NCBI RefSeq assembly: GCF_035222275.1
Contig: NC_085883.1
Location: 1,922,001-1,986,000, forward strand
Direction: 5' to 3'
From: Podospora bellae-mahoneyi
Taxonomy: Eukaryota; Ascomycota; Sordariomycetes; Sordariales; Podosporaceae
Length of the DNA stretch: 64,000 nt
Of this stretch, positions 35,403 to 46,848 are shown piece by piece. The stretch's first letter is position 1, and each line of letters opens with the position of its first letter. The notes below the pieces were generated by a model. The model did not search any database, had not been told where the DNA came from, and saw only the letters and a program-made list of their open reading frames with translations. A program made the translations under genes and the position numbers.

Positions 35403-37797
35403 CTTCTTCTTCTTTTTCTTCTTCTTCTTCCTCCTCCTCCTCCTCTTCCTCTACCTCTGCCCCCTCAACTTCTTCAACCTCTAATTCGACCCGCGGCTTC
35501 GCTTGCCTGCTAGGGGTATCAATGTGATCCGGGACAGCAAAGACTTCCGGCTCCGGCGAAGAATCAATGACCATAACATCCTTCTTCTGATGCCGGACTG
35601 GACTTGACTGCGGTGGAGCCTGTCTCAGCAAAGGCCAAGGTTGGCTTATCAGAGGCTGATTCGTGGGGCGCTTTACCGCAGAAGACTGCATCATCGATGA
35701 CGCCGATGAAGCTTGATCAGACTGAACCAACCCTAGACGGCGCCGTGATTGAGGCCATGGTGCTCGTATTACTGGAGTTCGTGTTTGGGAGGCATTCACC
35801 CGCGGTCGTTGCAATGTGGAGGGAACTGTGTGGACAGTCTCGATGTAGCTGCTGTACGGTCGGCTGCTGCTATCGGGGCGCGGCCGAGGCGGAGAAATCG
35901 GATCCTGAGGAGGCGAGATATACTTGTCCGCCAAACGCTGCTTTTCCGCCATCGGACTAGGTTGGTGCCTCAAGCGCTGCGTCGACACCGCCATTCTGTT
36001 CCACTGTTCAGTAGCCTTGGCAGCTTCAATCTCCAGCAGTTGTCTCCTCCTCTGCTTGATTGCTTTATCCCGATCAATCTTCTCTTGACGGCTTATCTCC
36101 TCGTTGACGGCACTAATCTTTTCTTGTAGTTCAAACTTCCATTCATCAAAGACCTGAGAGAAATCATTCCATCCCAACTGTTTTTTTGCAACCTCATTCT
36201 CGCAGTGTTGCATGAGATCCCGGATCAAGAATGAAAGTCGCTTCGTGATCGAGCTAACGTATTGCACGGTGACGCATGTAAACTGGCCTGATTTGGGGAG
36301 GGGGGGAAGCGTTTGGTGCCGTGGCGCTTTATAACCCAGAGTGCCGAGCAAAAACAGGTCCCGTAGAGTGAGGATCAATGTCGGAATGATAAACTGCTGG
36401 ATATCAGCTGAGACCTGCTGCTTGTAGTTTCCTGTCTGTTGCTTCAGCGAGTTGCGGACCCTGACGATTTTCCTTGCCACGTTGGTAAGCTCTTCATTCA
36501 GTTGGCGATGCACGCGAACCAGATGCTTGTTCTGTCTGCTGAGATCACGGGGACACTTTAAGCCAACGAGGCATTCTCTAAAGGCGTAGAGTGCTCTTAG
36601 ACAACGATTTCCAGGCGTGGTGGCTGGTGACTCAGAGTCGAAGCGGAAGCCATCTGCACTATAGATTTGGAGTTCCCAAAACTTGCCCAAGTCGGACCAC
36701 TGTTCCTTGCCCATCATCCCGCGTAGCGTGTCCAGGTGCTCGCTGTCCAGAGTTACGATTGATCGTTTGTCCACTACTTCCGGCACTAGAATATGGATGG
36801 CTGGGTGAAGTGCGGTGTCGTCCTCATCCTCGTCTTCGAACACATCATATGGGTCCTCCATAACGGCAAGTTGAACCCCATTATCTGGTGCCCCAACTTC
36901 TTCGAGCTCTTCCCATTCTTCCTCGCGCCGATCCTGCTCATCTACATCGTCCGATTCCGCTTCCTCTTCCAAGTCTGCCTGCCTAGTATTGGCTTGATCC
37001 ACAAACAATTCATCTTCTGCTTCGACGGTGGGCAGAATGTTGTGACTCGAGCTGGAGCTTTGTTCTTCGCCCAATTGTCTGGGCGGGGCCGGGGGTTTCA
37101 AATTGTTGATAGTAGCAGGTCGAAGAGGTGCGGCTAAAGCAGTCGCGACTGGTTGTAGGGTTCGAGATGCCACACGTCGGCTTTGCTGTGGTTGTTTGGG
37201 TTTTGGGGGCGAAGAGTCAAGCTCTGGGCTACCATTCTCCCTGGCGACTCTTCGATGGACCTCATCATGGTCAGAATCTTCCCCCTCGACCAATCCTTCT
37301 TCCGCAGGCTCAGGTTCTTCGACAACGGGCGCCGGCCCTCGGTTATTCCTGACGGACTCAGGCGTCTCGTCAATCGTATCTTCAATACTGGTCCCGTCCC
37401 GTTTTCGTCGAGCAGGCTTGCCGCCGCTTCGAAGCAGGACTTCAATACCCTTTTGCTTCGGATTCGGCGTCTGGCGGTTGCTAAACGCGTTGATGACATG
37501 CATGGCGGTCTCGTCTACCCCCTCATCGTCCTCCGGATCGGTGGGCTCATGGGCCCTGGCTCTCTTCCTGGCTGGCGTCTCCAGGCTTGGACTGGCATTC
37601 CGCTTCTTTTTGTTGACCCCATTGTTCAGTTCAGGCAAAGACGCCTTGCTGGGGCGCAAGGTGACTGGGCTTTTGATGTTAGAAGGGCGAGGGTTAGCCG
37701 GGATGGATGCATCGCTGTCAGAATCCGAGCTGCTTTCTTCAGGTTCAGCGGCAACGGCCTTGCGCGAAGCAGCGACCCTGCTTCGCGTTTGGACCAT
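35140..37797 (-). CDS. Large acidic nuclear-type protein of unknown function
   Basis: A single exon of 885 residues from ATG at 37797. I do not recognise the family. The N-terminal third is disordered, with Ser/Asp runs and basic patches (TPARKRARAH, KPARRKRDG) that fit nuclear localisation. The middle (about residues 350-620) is predicted helical, with ELQIYSADGFRFDSES, then a helical domain including IIPTLILTLRDLFLLGTLGY and a charged coiled coil ending in KQRRRQLLEIEAAKATEQW. Near the C-terminus a run of about 35 mostly Glu residues is encoded by a TTC repeat, followed by DNGERAFLVEQLEEAA, a SANT/Myb-like helix pattern, and a final helical pair. A chromatin-linked role would fit but is inference. 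Confidence 0.8.
35372..35436. repeat. TTC/GAA microsatellite coding for poly-Glu
   Basis: About 20 TTC units (GAA on the coding strand), followed by CTCCTC units, lie inside the acidic protein gene and encode its poly-Glu tract. GAA/TTC runs are prone to length change. Confidence 0.9.
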
Positions 37798-39089
37798 GAT
37801 TGAGCACCCTGGATACCGTAGTCGTGGTCATAGAGCGAGAGTTACTTGAACACCAGGTCAAAAGAAAGCAAAAGGAACAGAATCAAGATTGGAGAAAATT
37901 GGTGACGGCAACCGGGGCTTTGCTTTGTTTGCACTCCCAAGTCCGGTCGATGGTTCAGCCACGCGCAGAAACGCGAAGACACGTGAGGTGAAGCCCCTCA
38001 AGCACTTTTGGAGATGCAGAATTGGCCAGTGGGGTTTTATGTGGCCCAAGCTCCCTCCCTGTTGCCACACTAGAGCTTCTGATCGCCAAGGTTCCAGATC
38101 CGTGCCACGCCGGTAGGGCCAACGCGGGGGGCCGCTGGTGCTGGTGGCTGATGGGGGAGTGAAACATGACGTTGTTGACCGGGTTGAGGCGTTTCTTCGT
38201 TCCTTCTCTGGTCAACCGTCGCAACGGGAAAAATAGGAAACAAAAGTGCTCCTGCAACGGGTAGGTTGTCTGTAAAACATGCCTAATCTAAACAGTAAGT
38301 GGCTCTCTCTAAAGAATATCTGGTGGCATCAAAATGGAGTTACCAACTAGAAAAAGTTTTCTAGCCTCCCAAGGATGATAAGGGCCTCGGCAGGGCTATT
38401 GTGGGCGGGGATGACGCCGCTAGCAGGGCTCTCGGTTGGACTTCAGCTTCGCCTTCCTTCTTGAGTCGGGCACTGGACAGACAGCACAGCTTCCACTGAA
38501 AAATCATGTCGGATGAGAGATAATTGAAGTGCTTCCAGAGGTCGGTTTGAAGACTATATAATATCGGAAGAGGGTCACACTTCATTCCGCGGTCTTCAGC
38601 AGGACATCAATAGTGGCTGATACGTGTAACCACCAGGTCAGTCCCAAGGACATCGAGGTTCTCACTGAGACGCTGGCTGCTGCACCTGCTGTAACCCTCC
38701 AATCATTTGTCCGTCTGCAGTGGCAACCGGCCGTCATCGGGCATATCGGAGCCTACCGTCCAAGACGCTACTGGGGGAGCTCCAACCTCGAAAGCCCCAT
38801 CAAAGCTTGGGGGAGCTTCATCCACTGTTTAAAATCTAAATGCAGGTCCACACACTCGGCCTTTCAACCCACCGAATCTCTCGTCTCTTTGCTGCCCCAT
38901 TGCGACGCCAGCAGCCCTTCTTCGCTCCCAAACCGTACCCGACGACAATGAACTGACACTTTTCTACCGACACACACTACGGCCTATCCTTTTCTACAGT
39001 AATTCAAAAAAAAAAAAAAAAAAAAAACTCGGAACCCGCGCCCGCGTAGCGCCCGGGAACGTCATCGTCATCATCGTCATCATCTGTAA
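37798..39089. other. Divergent intergenic region
   Basis: It is flanked by outward-facing genes and probably contains both promoters. No gene is recognised; a 112-codon frame at 38613-38951 has no motif. A poly-A run of about 22 lies at 39006-39027, some 60 bases before the Mam3-like start. Confidence 0.5.
39006..39027. repeat. Poly-A tract upstream of the Mam3-like gene
   Basis: A run of about 21-22 A residues about 60 bases upstream of the start codon, probably a nucleosome-excluding promoter element or leader tract. Confidence 0.8.
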
Positions 39090-41536
39090 ATGACGACAAT
39101 GCGACAACATGGCGTGACAGCAGCACGCCCCAACTCACTCTTTGCGCTTCGATCAGGCTTCGTCGGCCTCGCGCGAATTCTCTCCTTGACACTCTCAACA
39201 GCCTATGCTGCGCCGATAGTCAGCCTGGGACATGGCGGCGGTGGCAATGACGAGCCAGACGCTGGAGGCGCAAGCCTGGGTATGCTCTATTTGGCTTCTG
39301 CGATCCTCGTCTTGTCCGGCGGCGCATTTGCTGGTTTGACGATTGCGTAAGCCCTTTCTGGATCACAAACAAATCCCAGCCTGTGGTTTTGCTGACAAGG
39401 ACCAGTTTGATGGGGCAGGATAGCATCTACCTCCAAGTGATGGCCGGCGATGCCACCGAACCTCAGCAAAAAAATGCCAAACGGGTCTACCACCTTCTCG
39501 AAAAGGGAAAGCACTGGGTCTTGGTCACACTGCTCTTGGCCAACGTTATCGTGAACGAGACCCTTCCCGTCGTACTCGACCGATGTCTCGGAGGCGGCAT
39601 TGCTGCCGTCATCGGCTCGACCGTTCTCATTGGTACGTGCTCATCTCGAGCCAGACAGCATGGCTCTCGAAATACTCACTGCTAACGCGCACACGTGACA
39701 GTGATCTTCGGTGAGGTTGTTCCTCAGTCTGTCTGTGTTCGCTATGGCCTCCAGATTGGAGGTTACATGTCCAAACCCGTCCTTGCGATGATGTACCTTA
39801 CCGCCCCCATCTCCTGGCCGATCGCCATCCTTCTCGACAAGATCCTCGGAAAGGATCATGGCACCGTATACAAGAAGAGTGGGTTGAAGACCCTGGTGAC
39901 CCTGCACAAGAATCTGGGCGATATGTCTCAGCGTTTGAACCAGGACGAGGTCACCATCATCAGCGCCGTGTTGGATCTGAAGGAGAAGCCAGTGGCCAAT
40001 GTCATGACCCCCATGGCGGACGTTTTTGTCATGGCAGAGGACACTGTTTTGGATGAGAAGACCATGGACATGATTCTTTCGGCAGGCTACTCGCGCATTC
40101 CCATCCACGAAACTGGGAACCCTACCAATTTCGTCGGTATGCTTTTGGTCAAGATTCTGATCACCTACGACCCCGAGGATGCCAAGCTTGTCAAGGATTT
40201 CCCACTCGCTACCCTGCCCGAGACCCGGCCCGAGACCAGCTGTTTGGATATTGTCAACTTCTTCCAGGAAGGCAAGTCCCACATGGTTCTCGTTTCGGAA
40301 TACCCTGGTGAGGACCACGGCGCATTGGGTGTCGTTACCCTTGAAGACGTTATTGAGGAACTCATTGGAGAGGAAATCATCGACGAGTCCGATGTGTACA
40401 TTGACGTGCACAAGGCCATTCGCCGTCTTCAGCCTGCTCCCAAGGCGCGCGTCCAACGTCGCCAGTCTGAAGACCAAGCAGGCCGCTTTGCGGAACATAA
40501 TGGACTCGCAGATCACGGCGGCGACTTGATTCAGTTTGACACTACTGGCACAACATCTTTCGACTCACCCGTGCTGTCTAGCAGCCCAAAGCTCGCCACT
40601 CTCATGATGCGCAGAAGTTCAGCTGGCAGAGAAGGGCACCACATGACAGTTCCTGTTCGGGCCAACTTTGAAGACATCAGACAACATCTGAAGCATCTTG
40701 GCCCCTCCAATCCTGCTACAAACCCCAGAGACACAAAGTCCACCACGGTCAAGATCAAGCCTGGCACCGGTCTGTTACACACGGCCGGCCGTTCTTCTTC
40801 TGTCGCCGAGGGTGCGATTGAAGAGTCGCCGCTGGAACATGTGCGTGAGCATGCCGAGGAGGAGGAAGGAGACGAGACGACGAGTCTGCTGAACCCCCAA
40901 GTTACTGGCAAGGACGGCATTCAGGCTCTGCAGCAAACCTATGGTGCCACCAGCCCCGTAACCGTGCAGCTCGCTTCGCCCATCAACGGTGTACCTACTC
41001 TTACGCTCGAAACACCAGATCAAGCCGACAAGTCCAGTATGCAAAACACAAAGCAGAGTCCAACAGAATCCACCTCTGCTGGCCATCGGTCCGTCTCTAG
41101 CGGGGATAGTACCCACAGCGCACGGAACGATGTTGGCAACCTGGTTCCCGCCAAGCCCTACGTCCGCAGCGGAAGCATCACGGAGAACATCGTTGAGTCT
41201 AGAGGAGTCAGGAAGGTGGTTCTTGAAACTACTAGTTCCAATGACGAGGATGAGTTTGCCGTAATTGGTACTTCTCCGGAGCAGCCCAAGAGCAGGAGTA
41301 CGTTTGGGTTATTTGGGAGGACGGATGCCTCCACTAAGAATGAGGGTGCTGGGGAGGAGGAGGAGGAGGAGGAGGAGCTTTTATCACCAGAGACTGGGGA
41401 GGAAGGGACGAGCAAGGGGGCCGATGTTGCTAAGGGGAACGGTGCTCCAGGGACGGCGGCCGGTGGGCCAAGTAGTGGTGGGGGAGGGGCGAAGAAGAAG
41501 AACAGACGCAAGAAGCGCAAGGGCGGCAAGTCGTAG
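39090..41536 (+). CDS. Mam3/CNNM-type membrane protein (DUF21 plus CBS pair)
   Basis: Three exons (39090-39346, 39406-39632, 39702-41536) encode 772 residues. The N-terminus has a signal-like segment, then a DUF21 membrane domain: the first helix and [17 protein letters not shown] join exactly across intron 1, and [12 protein letters not shown] follows intron 2. A CBS pair follows ([21 protein letters not shown], then [11 protein letters not shown] and [17 protein letters not shown]). The last 330 residues are a Ser/Thr-rich, acidic tail ending in [14 protein letters not shown]. Relatives (yeast Mam3, animal CNNM, bacterial CorC) are tied to Mg/Mn/Co homeostasis; yeast Mam3 sits in the vacuole membrane. 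Transport versus regulation cannot be told from sequence. Confidence 0.93.
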
Positions 41537-42299
41537 GTTGACGGGCTGGTCGAGTACTTTTCTGTGTACTAGTAGTGTTCAATGGGGAAGCGGAGGAGGA
41601 TTCTTGAGGTATGTGTTAATGGAATAGGTGGGAATGAAATTAGCATATCTGGGAACCAAAAGGGGGGGGGCGGGGGGCAAGGCATGTTAATATTTTTTTT
41701 TTTTGGAGGGGTTGGGAATTAAAGGGGGTGTGTTGCATTGTTTACAGGCGTCGGTTGGGGTTGGCTGTAATGTAGCGATAGTTTAGCTGGAGTTTGTTTA
41801 TCAAGGTTGAACCGTATTGGCATTGCTCTCGTGCTTTGGGTGTATAGTGCTGGTTTGGGGAGCTGTGAAGCGTTGACGTCAGCATTCGTGACGATGGTTG
41901 GTGGGGTCGTCGAGCTCTTTTAATGCTTATCCCCACTATGTATTTTCATAATGATACGAGTTAGGTGAGATTGGTTGACAGGATAGATTCGGTCGGGGAG
42001 GGGCTGTGAAGCTATCTCCAAACGTTTGGATCTCGCAATCATTATCATACACATGACAGAATTACTTGGAGCTGCCAAATTCACCGACCTACCCTCTATG
42101 GAGCTATTATTCGGGATCTATAGCTTACGCCGATTTCACGTAATTACAACTTGTCACTATCAGCTATTATATAGCTCCCCACCCCATTTGCCGATAGCTT
42201 CAACAGCCCCTCCTCCTCTTCCCCAATTTCCCCCGCTTGGACTTTTGTCTCACGTTTACAAGTTGATTGCCCGATAAAAACCCCTTTTTCGCTCAACAT
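41537..42299. other. Intergenic region between Mam3-like and glyoxalase genes
   Basis: No gene is seen. It contains a G-rich run and a T run near 41660-41705, and the glyoxalase promoter. Confidence 0.6.
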
Positions 42300-43552
42300 A
42301 TGAACTCGTTGCGGGCGTCGCAGCGGTTGAGATTTCTTGTTCCGTCACTGCAAAAGAAGCCGTCGTTTGTCCCACCAAGTAGGTGGTAGCTCGAGAATAC
42401 AATGCGAGATTGAAGAATAACATTTGCTAATGAATGAGAATTTAGTCTTCCGAGGATTCGCAACCATGGCGTCGACTACTGATGTCAAGAACTTCAAGTT
42501 GAATCACACGATGTGAGTACCTACCTTCTCCCATCCCAAGATGGCAATAAGCGCTGGGAACTGACACAAGAAAATAGGATTCGTGTGAAGGACCCCAAGG
42601 AGTCTGGCTCGTCACTATCTACTCACCTCTCTATCCTCAACAACCACTAACATCCCCCCTAGTCAAGTTCTACAACCACCTCGGCCTCTCCCTCCTCAAG
42701 AAGCTCTCCTTCCCCGACGCAAAATTCGACCTCTACTTCCTCGGCTACGACGCCCCCGGCGCCGTCTCCCACGGGAAGAATCTCTGGGACAGGGAAGGCC
42801 TCATCGAGCTGACGCACAACTACGGCACCGAAAACGACCCCGAGTACAAGATCAACAATGGCAATGTTGAGCCCTACCGTGGTTTCGGACATACTTGCAT
42901 CAGCGTCGACAATATCCAGGCTGCCTGCCAGAGGATCGAGGACGCGGGCTACAAGTTCCAGAAAAAGCTCACGGATGGAAAGATGAGGCATATTGCCTTT
43001 GCGCTTGATCCGGATGGGTACTGGGTTGAGATTATTGGACAGAGGCCGGTGGAGGAGACGGAGGGGGTGAGGGAGACGGATTTGGGGACGTATAGGATGA
43101 ATCACACCATGATTCGGGTCAAGGATGCGGAGAGGTCGCTTGAGTTTTACCAGAAGGTTATGGGGATGAAGCTTTTTAGGACTCATGAGGCGAAGGAGGC
43201 CGGGTTCAACCTTTATTTCTTGGGGTATGAAGGGGAACAGGGGGCTGTTGTTGAGGGTGGTGATACGGCGAAGAGGGAGGGGTTGTTGGAGCTGACTTGG
43301 AATTACGGGACGGAGAAGGAGGAGGGGTTTAGTTACCATGATGGGAACAAGGGGCCGCAGGGGTTTGGGCATATTTGTGTTTCGGTTGATAGCTTGGAGA
43401 AGGCGTGTGAGAGGTTTGAGGGGTTGGGGGTGAGCTGGAAGAAGAGGTTGACGGATGGGAGGATGAAGAATGTGGCTTTTGTGTTGGATCCGGATGGGTA
43501 TTGGGTCGAGATTGTGCAGAATGAGAGGTTTGCGGATAAGGCTAACTTTTGA
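42300..43552 (+). CDS. GLO1: Glyoxalase I (lactoylglutathione lyase), two-domain, with mitochondrial presequence
   Basis: Four exons (42300-42378, 42446-42512, 42578-42606, 42663-43552) encode 354 residues. The enzyme converts the methylglyoxal-glutathione adduct to lactoylglutathione. It is a fused double-domain form as in yeast, with paired motifs in each half: NHTMIRVKD, LIELTHNYGTE / LLELTWNYGTE, GFGHTCISVD / GFGHICVSVD, and DPDGYWVEI twice. The first 30 residues (MNSLRASQRLRFLV...) are basic and free of acids, a likely mitochondrial presequence. A second ATG at the start of MASTTDVKNF could give a cytosolic form. The third intron lacks a GT donor in any usable frame; the join that restores KESVKFY uses GC at 42607. 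Confidence 0.93.
42607..42662 (+). other. Probable GC-AG intron in the glyoxalase gene
   Basis: The intron is needed because an in-frame TAA lies within it. It carries a good branch site (ACTAACA) and acceptor CCTAG. Keeping the glyoxalase frame demands a donor after 42606, where the sequence is G|GCTCGT. GT dinucleotides nearby (42602 and 42611) give the wrong frame. The donor is weak even for the GC class. Confidence 0.7.
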
Positions 43553-44707
43553 GGGGAGGAAGTTGGTGGTATGAGGGGAAGGGCGGATATGCAGGTTGTT
43601 TGAGCGCGTGATGGGTAGATCTATACGTTTTGGTGGAAGGGGCGATTCCGGGTTGAAATGGTAGCCAGTAAGATGTCTTCTCCCACTCTCTGTGTGTTTT
43701 GGTCCCCCCTCATCAGAGATGTGAGATGCAGATGTACCGAGAAGACCGAGAACAGCACAGTGTATACGTGACATGTGTGGCTGTGAGCCGGCAAGGTAGC
43801 AGTGGGGACTTCCCCAGACATCTAGGATCATGATACTGACAGCTTATTCGACGGGGAACATGTGCAGTAGTGCTTGCATTAGCCAAACGTGGGGGAAATG
43901 GGTGGGAAAGGGCAAAGTGAGGGGTTCCACTCCTTCCATGTGTAAAGGAGGAGCTATGAGAAGCATTTTGAACTTGCTGATTGAGACTGGCGAATAACAT
44001 GAATTATTCCAAGACTATTACTGGACAGGTTGGATAACTGATGGGTCACACACCAATAACAGCTCTTGATCAGAAGCTTCTCAAGAACCGGGCGAGGAGG
44101 TGTCTTTGTCATGTTACAGACTGGGCAATATGGTGTCGTGTAAAGGCCCCTCACTTCACTCCCGGGTTGGTTCTTTATGCTCTCATTTTCTCGGCAGGCA
44201 GAGGGAGACACACATCCGACACCGACCCCCATCTTCCTCCCCCCCGTCTCATCCCGTCCTGTCACATTCTCCTTTGGAGATGAGATGTATGTCGGTCATC
44301 GGTACAATCCATCCATTGGCTTTCACGACTTGGTCCTGCAGGGCACCTACGCGAAGAGGTCCTGTTTTGGGTATCCCGCATATGTCGTGACTTTGAGATC
44401 AGAAAGGGCCGGACCGTGAAACGGTGCTTACCTACCTCGCTTTGCTGTTGTGTGTATGAGAGAGAGGGGGGAAGGGGAGGGGGACGAGGCGAGGGTTGTC
44501 TAGAACCCCGCAACTTGTCCTGGCTGGCTGGCTGTGGTAGGTAAGGTAGCTAGGTGTGGTGTATATAACGTCGACCTTGTCCCTTTCTTGTTCCCCATTT
44601 CTTGTCTTGTGTGTTAAACTATTGCTAATAATCACCCACCAGCTCCATTCGTCTTTTATTCCAAAAGCATAACATCTCTTGGGCATTTGCCACACCTAAC
44701 CACCATC
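43553..44707. other. Intergenic region before the PGDH gene
   Basis: No gene is recognised. The 200 bases before 44708 form a pyrimidine-rich promoter/leader. Confidence 0.55.
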
Positions 44708-46536
44708 ATGGCCCCCTCCGCCATAGAACCCGTCTCCTCCTCCCCCAACAACAACACCCCCCGTATCCTCGTCCCGGAAAAGCTCTCCCCCGAAGGCCTC
44801 TCCCTCCTGTCCTCTTCGGGCTTCATAATTGACAACCCTTGCCCCGGGTCCCTCTCCGCAGCGGACATCGCGGCCAGGATCGGGTCGTACCAAGCGCTTA
44901 TCGTGAGGTCCGAGACGAAAGTCACGGCTGCCCTGCTGGCAGCTGGCTCCAAGCTGAAAGTTGTCGCCAGGGCTGGGGTGGGGGTTGACAATATCGATGT
45001 CAAGGCCGCAACTGAGCAGGGCATCATCGTTGTCAACTCCCCCAGCGGCAACATCCTTGCCGCGGCCGAGCACACCATTGCTCTTCTCATGGCCACGGCG
45101 AGAAACGTCCCCCGCGGAGACGGGACGCTCAAGCAAGGAAAGTGGGAGAGGGGAAAGCTCGTGGGTGTGGAAGTAGGGGGGAAGACGCTCGGTGTGGTTG
45201 GGTTGGGGAAGGTAGGGCTCAAAGTAGCACGTGTTGCGAGCGGGGGGTTGGGGATGAAGGTCTTGGGTCTTGATCCGTATGCTTCGGCTGATGTGGCCAA
45301 GGCTGCGGGGGTGACGTTGGTGGGGAGTTTGGAGGAGCTGTTGCCTCAGGTGGATTTCTTGACTGTTCACACGCCGCTGTTGGCTAGCACGTTGAATCTG
45401 CTGGGGGAGGAGCAGTTTGGGAAGATGAAGAAGACTGCACGGGTGTTGAATGTGGCGAGGGGTGGGGTGTATAATGAGGAGGCGTTGTTGAAGGCGCTGG
45501 ATGAGGGTTGGATTGCGGGGGCGGGGATAGATGTTTTCACTCAGGAGCCGCCAAAGGAGGGGAGTGTGCCGTCGAGGTTGGCGCAGCATCCAAAGGTTGT
45601 GAGCACGCCGCATTTGGGGGCCAGCACGGTTGAAGCACAGGAGAACGTCTCGATCGATGTGTGTAAGCAGGTGGTTGTAATCCTAGGTGGTGGCCTCCCG
45701 ACAGCAGCAGTAAACGCCCCGCTGATCTTGCCCGAGGAGTACAGGAGGTTGCAGCCGTTTGTGAAGCTGTGAGTTTTGACCCCCTTTTATCCCATTACCA
45801 ACATCCCGTCGGAAACTGACGGTATGATAGGGTCGAGAAGATTGGCAGTCTCTACACCCAACATTACGCCACCAACGCAGGCGACAAGAAAGGGGGCATG
45901 ATTGGCGGCCGGCGCTTCGAACTCGTCTACCATGGCGATCTTGCCAGCGTGAGCAACACCCGTCCGCTCTTTGCCGCCCTGGTCAAGGGTCTTGTCAGTT
46001 CCATCAGTGACGCCGGTGGACGAGATGTGAATATTGTCAACGCTACAATCATTGCCAAAGAAAGGGGCATCGCCATTGATGAGAGGCATGTTCGTGACGA
46101 GGGGTCCTCGGCTCCAAGCACCTACGCCAGTGCTGTCACTCTCAGAAGCATCAGCACAGACGGGGCCAGCGGGGGAGAGCAGATCATTGAGGGCTATGTC
46201 AGTGGGAACGCTGTCTTCATCTCCAAGCTGGACAAGTTTGCGGCCAACTTCCAGCCAGAAGGGACGCTGCTGATCTTGCACAACTATGACGAGCCAGGCA
46301 AGATTGGGAATGTCGGTATGGTTTTGGGTAGGCATGGGATCAACATCACTTTCATGCAGGTTGCGGGACTGAATCAAGAGGCAAGGCGGGCTGTTGTTGA
46401 TGGACCGGTTAATACGGAGAACGGGTTGAAGGAGGCACTCATGATTTTGGGAGTAGGAGGAGACGTGACTGGTGAGCTGCTTGAAGAGCTGGGCAAGGCT
46501 GAAGGTATCCTGGATGTAAGTGTGGTGAGATTGTAG
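44708..46536 (+). CDS. D-3-phosphoglycerate dehydrogenase, long (ASB plus ACT) form
   Basis: Two exons (44708-45768, 45831-46536; 62-nt intron) encode 588 residues. The enzyme makes 3-phosphohydroxypyruvate, the first step of serine synthesis, in the cytosol. Nucleotide-binding GLGKVG lies at residues 165-170 with Asp189, and the catalytic triad is R251 (NVARGG), E280 (FTQEPP) and H302 (TPHLGAST). After the substrate domain comes the intervening (ASB) domain, across the intron, with EGYVSGNAVFISKLD, then a C-terminal ACT domain (LLILHNYDEPGKIGNVGMVL) used for feedback control by serine in relatives. This architecture resembles the bacterial/mammalian long type more than yeast Ser3/Ser33. The ATG at 44708 fits the family start. 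Confidence 0.95.
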
Positions 46537-46737
46537 GGTTTTTGCTGCTATCCTCTGTATCCATATAGTTCTCTGAAGGTACCAATTTGTTTTCAACAAG
46601 CAGTGGCAGGCTGAAACAGGTCTCACCTTGAGGTCAAGATTGGAGATCCTCCACAAATGATAAGATGTTCTTGATAAGGCTCAGAGTGGAAACCAAAAAG
46701 ATTCATATGCATACTTGAGAAATTTGGCAAAAGATAA

Positions 46738-46848
46738 TGATGAGAGTGGGATTCGAACCCACGCCCTTTCGGACCACGGAATCTTTGTACAAGATGTTGA
46801 TTAAGGAAGACCTTAACGTGGCGCCTTAGACCGCTCGGCCATCTCACC
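46738..46848 (-). tRNA. tRNA-Leu (anticodon AAG) with an intron
   Basis: The minus strand folds as a class II tRNA: acceptor GGTGAGA with TCTCATC, discriminator A, D-arm TGGCCGAGCGG, anticodon stem CCACG with CGTGG, a short variable arm, and T-arm GTGGG-TTCGAAT-CCCAC. The anticodon loop reads TT-AAG-G, giving AAG (46814-46812). A 31-nt intron (46780-46810) begins one base after the anticodon, the standard position. Mature length is about 80 nt. The large variable arm and the A discriminator support leucine. Confidence 0.93.

Noticed and set aside
36591-37849. Long plus-strand frame of 248 codons opposite the acidic protein gene
   Set aside because: A mirror frame of the real minus-strand gene, with no motif of its own.
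42659-43831. Minus-strand frame of 390 codons opposite glyoxalase I
   Set aside because: Shadow frame; the plus strand carries a complete, recognisable enzyme.
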